Shown here: in pieces, positions 5,658-6,084 of the stretch
Numbering within the stretch: the stretch's first letter is position 1
How the letters are laid out: the number at the start of each line of letters is the position of its first letter
DNA from: Pseudomonadota bacterium
GTDB taxonomy: Bacteria; Pseudomonadota; Alphaproteobacteria; Acetobacterales; Acetobacteraceae
Length of the DNA: 6,084 nucleotides
Assembly (NCBI GenBank): GCA_021826485.1
Contig: JAKAZX010000254.1
Coordinates: 1-6,084 of the forward strand
Direction: 5' to 3'
Notes under the pieces: generated by a model
Told to the model about the DNA's origin: nothing
Seen by the model: only the letters and a program-made list of their open reading frames with translations
Databases searched by the model: none
Position numbers and translations under genes: made by a program

Positions 5658-6084
5658 ATGCTGTGCGCCCGCGCGTTTCCCCATCCCGGCGAACCGGAGC
5701 GCAAGCCGGTAAGGGCCATCCCGGCGGAACCGTTCCGCACCGCCGAGCAGGCCTGGCTGTGGACGATGGCCGCCCTGCTCGCCCGCCACGCCGGCGCCAG
5801 CCGCCCCGGCGGCAGCGTGCCAAGGCCGTGCGAGCCTGACGACGTGGTTCTGTGCCTGGACAGCCTGTACCGCCGCAAGCGGATCGACCTGGCGCATGCC
5901 CGCGTGCTGCGCGCCTGGGGCGAACGCGGCATGCCCCCCGACGCCCGCCTGCCCGCCGAGCGGCGGGAGGCGCGGCTATGGGCGGAGGCGATGGACCTGC
6001 TGGAATGGCCCCTGCGCGTCCGCGGAATCATTGCCGACCCTCACGGGTCTAGGAAAATTATCGTTGACAGCGGCGTGACCGGTC
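5658..6084 (+). CDS. Small conserved protein of unknown function, possibly SOS-regulated (no stop in window)
   Basis: The frame from the ATG at 5658 stays open for 142 codons to the right edge. Its product has a basic, Pro-rich N-terminus, then FRTAEQAWLWTMAALLARH (26-44) and RPCEPDDVVLCLDSLYRRKR (56-75). These are followed by IDLAHARVLRAWGERGMPPD (76-95) and EARLWAEAMDLLEWPLRVRG (104-123). From memory, this block order resembles a conserved uncharacterised family in Rhodospirillales that ends soon after the LEWPLR block; no search was made. No signal peptide or membrane segment is visible. It looks like a small cytoplasmic, largely helical, basic protein. Starting evidence is excellent (ribosome binding site at 5644-5653) and a LexA-type box sits upstream, so DNA-damage induction is plausible. 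Oddly, residues after about 124 are encoded by DNA that looks like an operator and a -35 box, so either the true end is very near or a frameshift has removed it. Divergent from the S24 gene. Confidence 0.75.
   Translation, partial: MLCARAFPHPGEPERKPVRAIPAEPFRTAEQAWLWTMAALLARHAGASRPGGSVPRPCEPDDVVLCLDSLYRRKRIDLAHARVLRAWGERGMPPDARLPAERREARLWAEAMDLLEWPLRVRGIIADPHGSRKIIVDSGVTG
6048..6056 (+). promoter_or_regulatory. TCTAGGAAA motif, copy 2 (candidate operator)
   Basis: This is identical over nine bases to the motif at 5567-5575, and followed by ATTATC. It lies 7 bases before a TTGACA hexamer, a usual place for an activator or repressor site at the next promoter. Confidence 0.4.
6064..6069 (+). 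promoter_or_regulatory. TTGACA, candidate -35 box of a gene beyond the right edge
   Basis: A perfect sigma-70 -35 hexamer, preceded by an A/T-rich stretch in otherwise GC-rich DNA. The matching -10 element would fall at about 6086-6092, just outside the window, so it cannot be confirmed. Confidence 0.35.

Noticed and set aside
5159..6031. Minus-strand frames of 290 and 109 codons across the small gene
   Set aside because: They lack ribosome binding sites and recognisable motifs and cover the intergenic region. The plus-strand gene has a perfect ribosome binding site and a conserved-looking sequence.

Overview
The window is very GC-rich and densely coded, with hardly an A/T-rich stretch outside one 152-base intergenic region. 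The protein families present point to an alphaproteobacterium, most likely Acetobacteraceae or another Rhodospirillales. They are a Hint_2-type protein with a C-terminal 'GWALD...DL..AG' module, a DUF1194 protein, an S24 regulator, and a small conserved protein typical of that group. A GTTC-N7-GTTC LexA box of the alphaproteobacterial type agrees with this. The placement is inferred; there is no 16S or other marker.

Four genes lie head to tail on the minus strand, read from right to left. They are an S24-type repressor with a LexA-like Ser/Lys dyad (5505-4864), a secreted von Willebrand-like DUF1194 protein (4793-4041), a 710-residue beta-repeat protein with a Hint_2 domain (4005-1873), and the first 606 codons of a large beta-repeat surface-type protein (1820 to the left edge). 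Gaps are short (70, 35 and 52 bases). Co-transcription is possible, although the last gene may have its own promoter next to the Hint gene stop codon. The last two genes share an N-terminal W...A.(N/D)W motif and GDAIDL-like motifs, so they look like related products of one surface or exported-protein locus. Neither has a recognisable signal peptide.

On the plus strand one small conserved gene starts at 5658, divergent from the S24 gene, and stays open to the right edge. The 152 bases between the two divergent starts (5506-5657) are the regulatory centre of the window. They hold strong ribosome binding sites on both sides, a candidate plus-strand promoter, a perfect LexA/SOS-type box at 5621-5635, and a TCTAGGAAA motif at 5567 that recurs at 6048 just before a TTGACA hexamer. 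The simplest reading is a DNA-damage-linked control region for the small gene, and perhaps also for the S24 regulator. TCTAGGAAA is a candidate operator for a second regulator.

The two genes cut by the window edges (1-1820 minus, 5658-6084 plus) were translated by hand because each lacks one end. No RNA genes, CRISPR arrays, insertion sequences or clear rho-independent terminators were seen. The many long open frames antisense to the real genes are GC-driven shadows.
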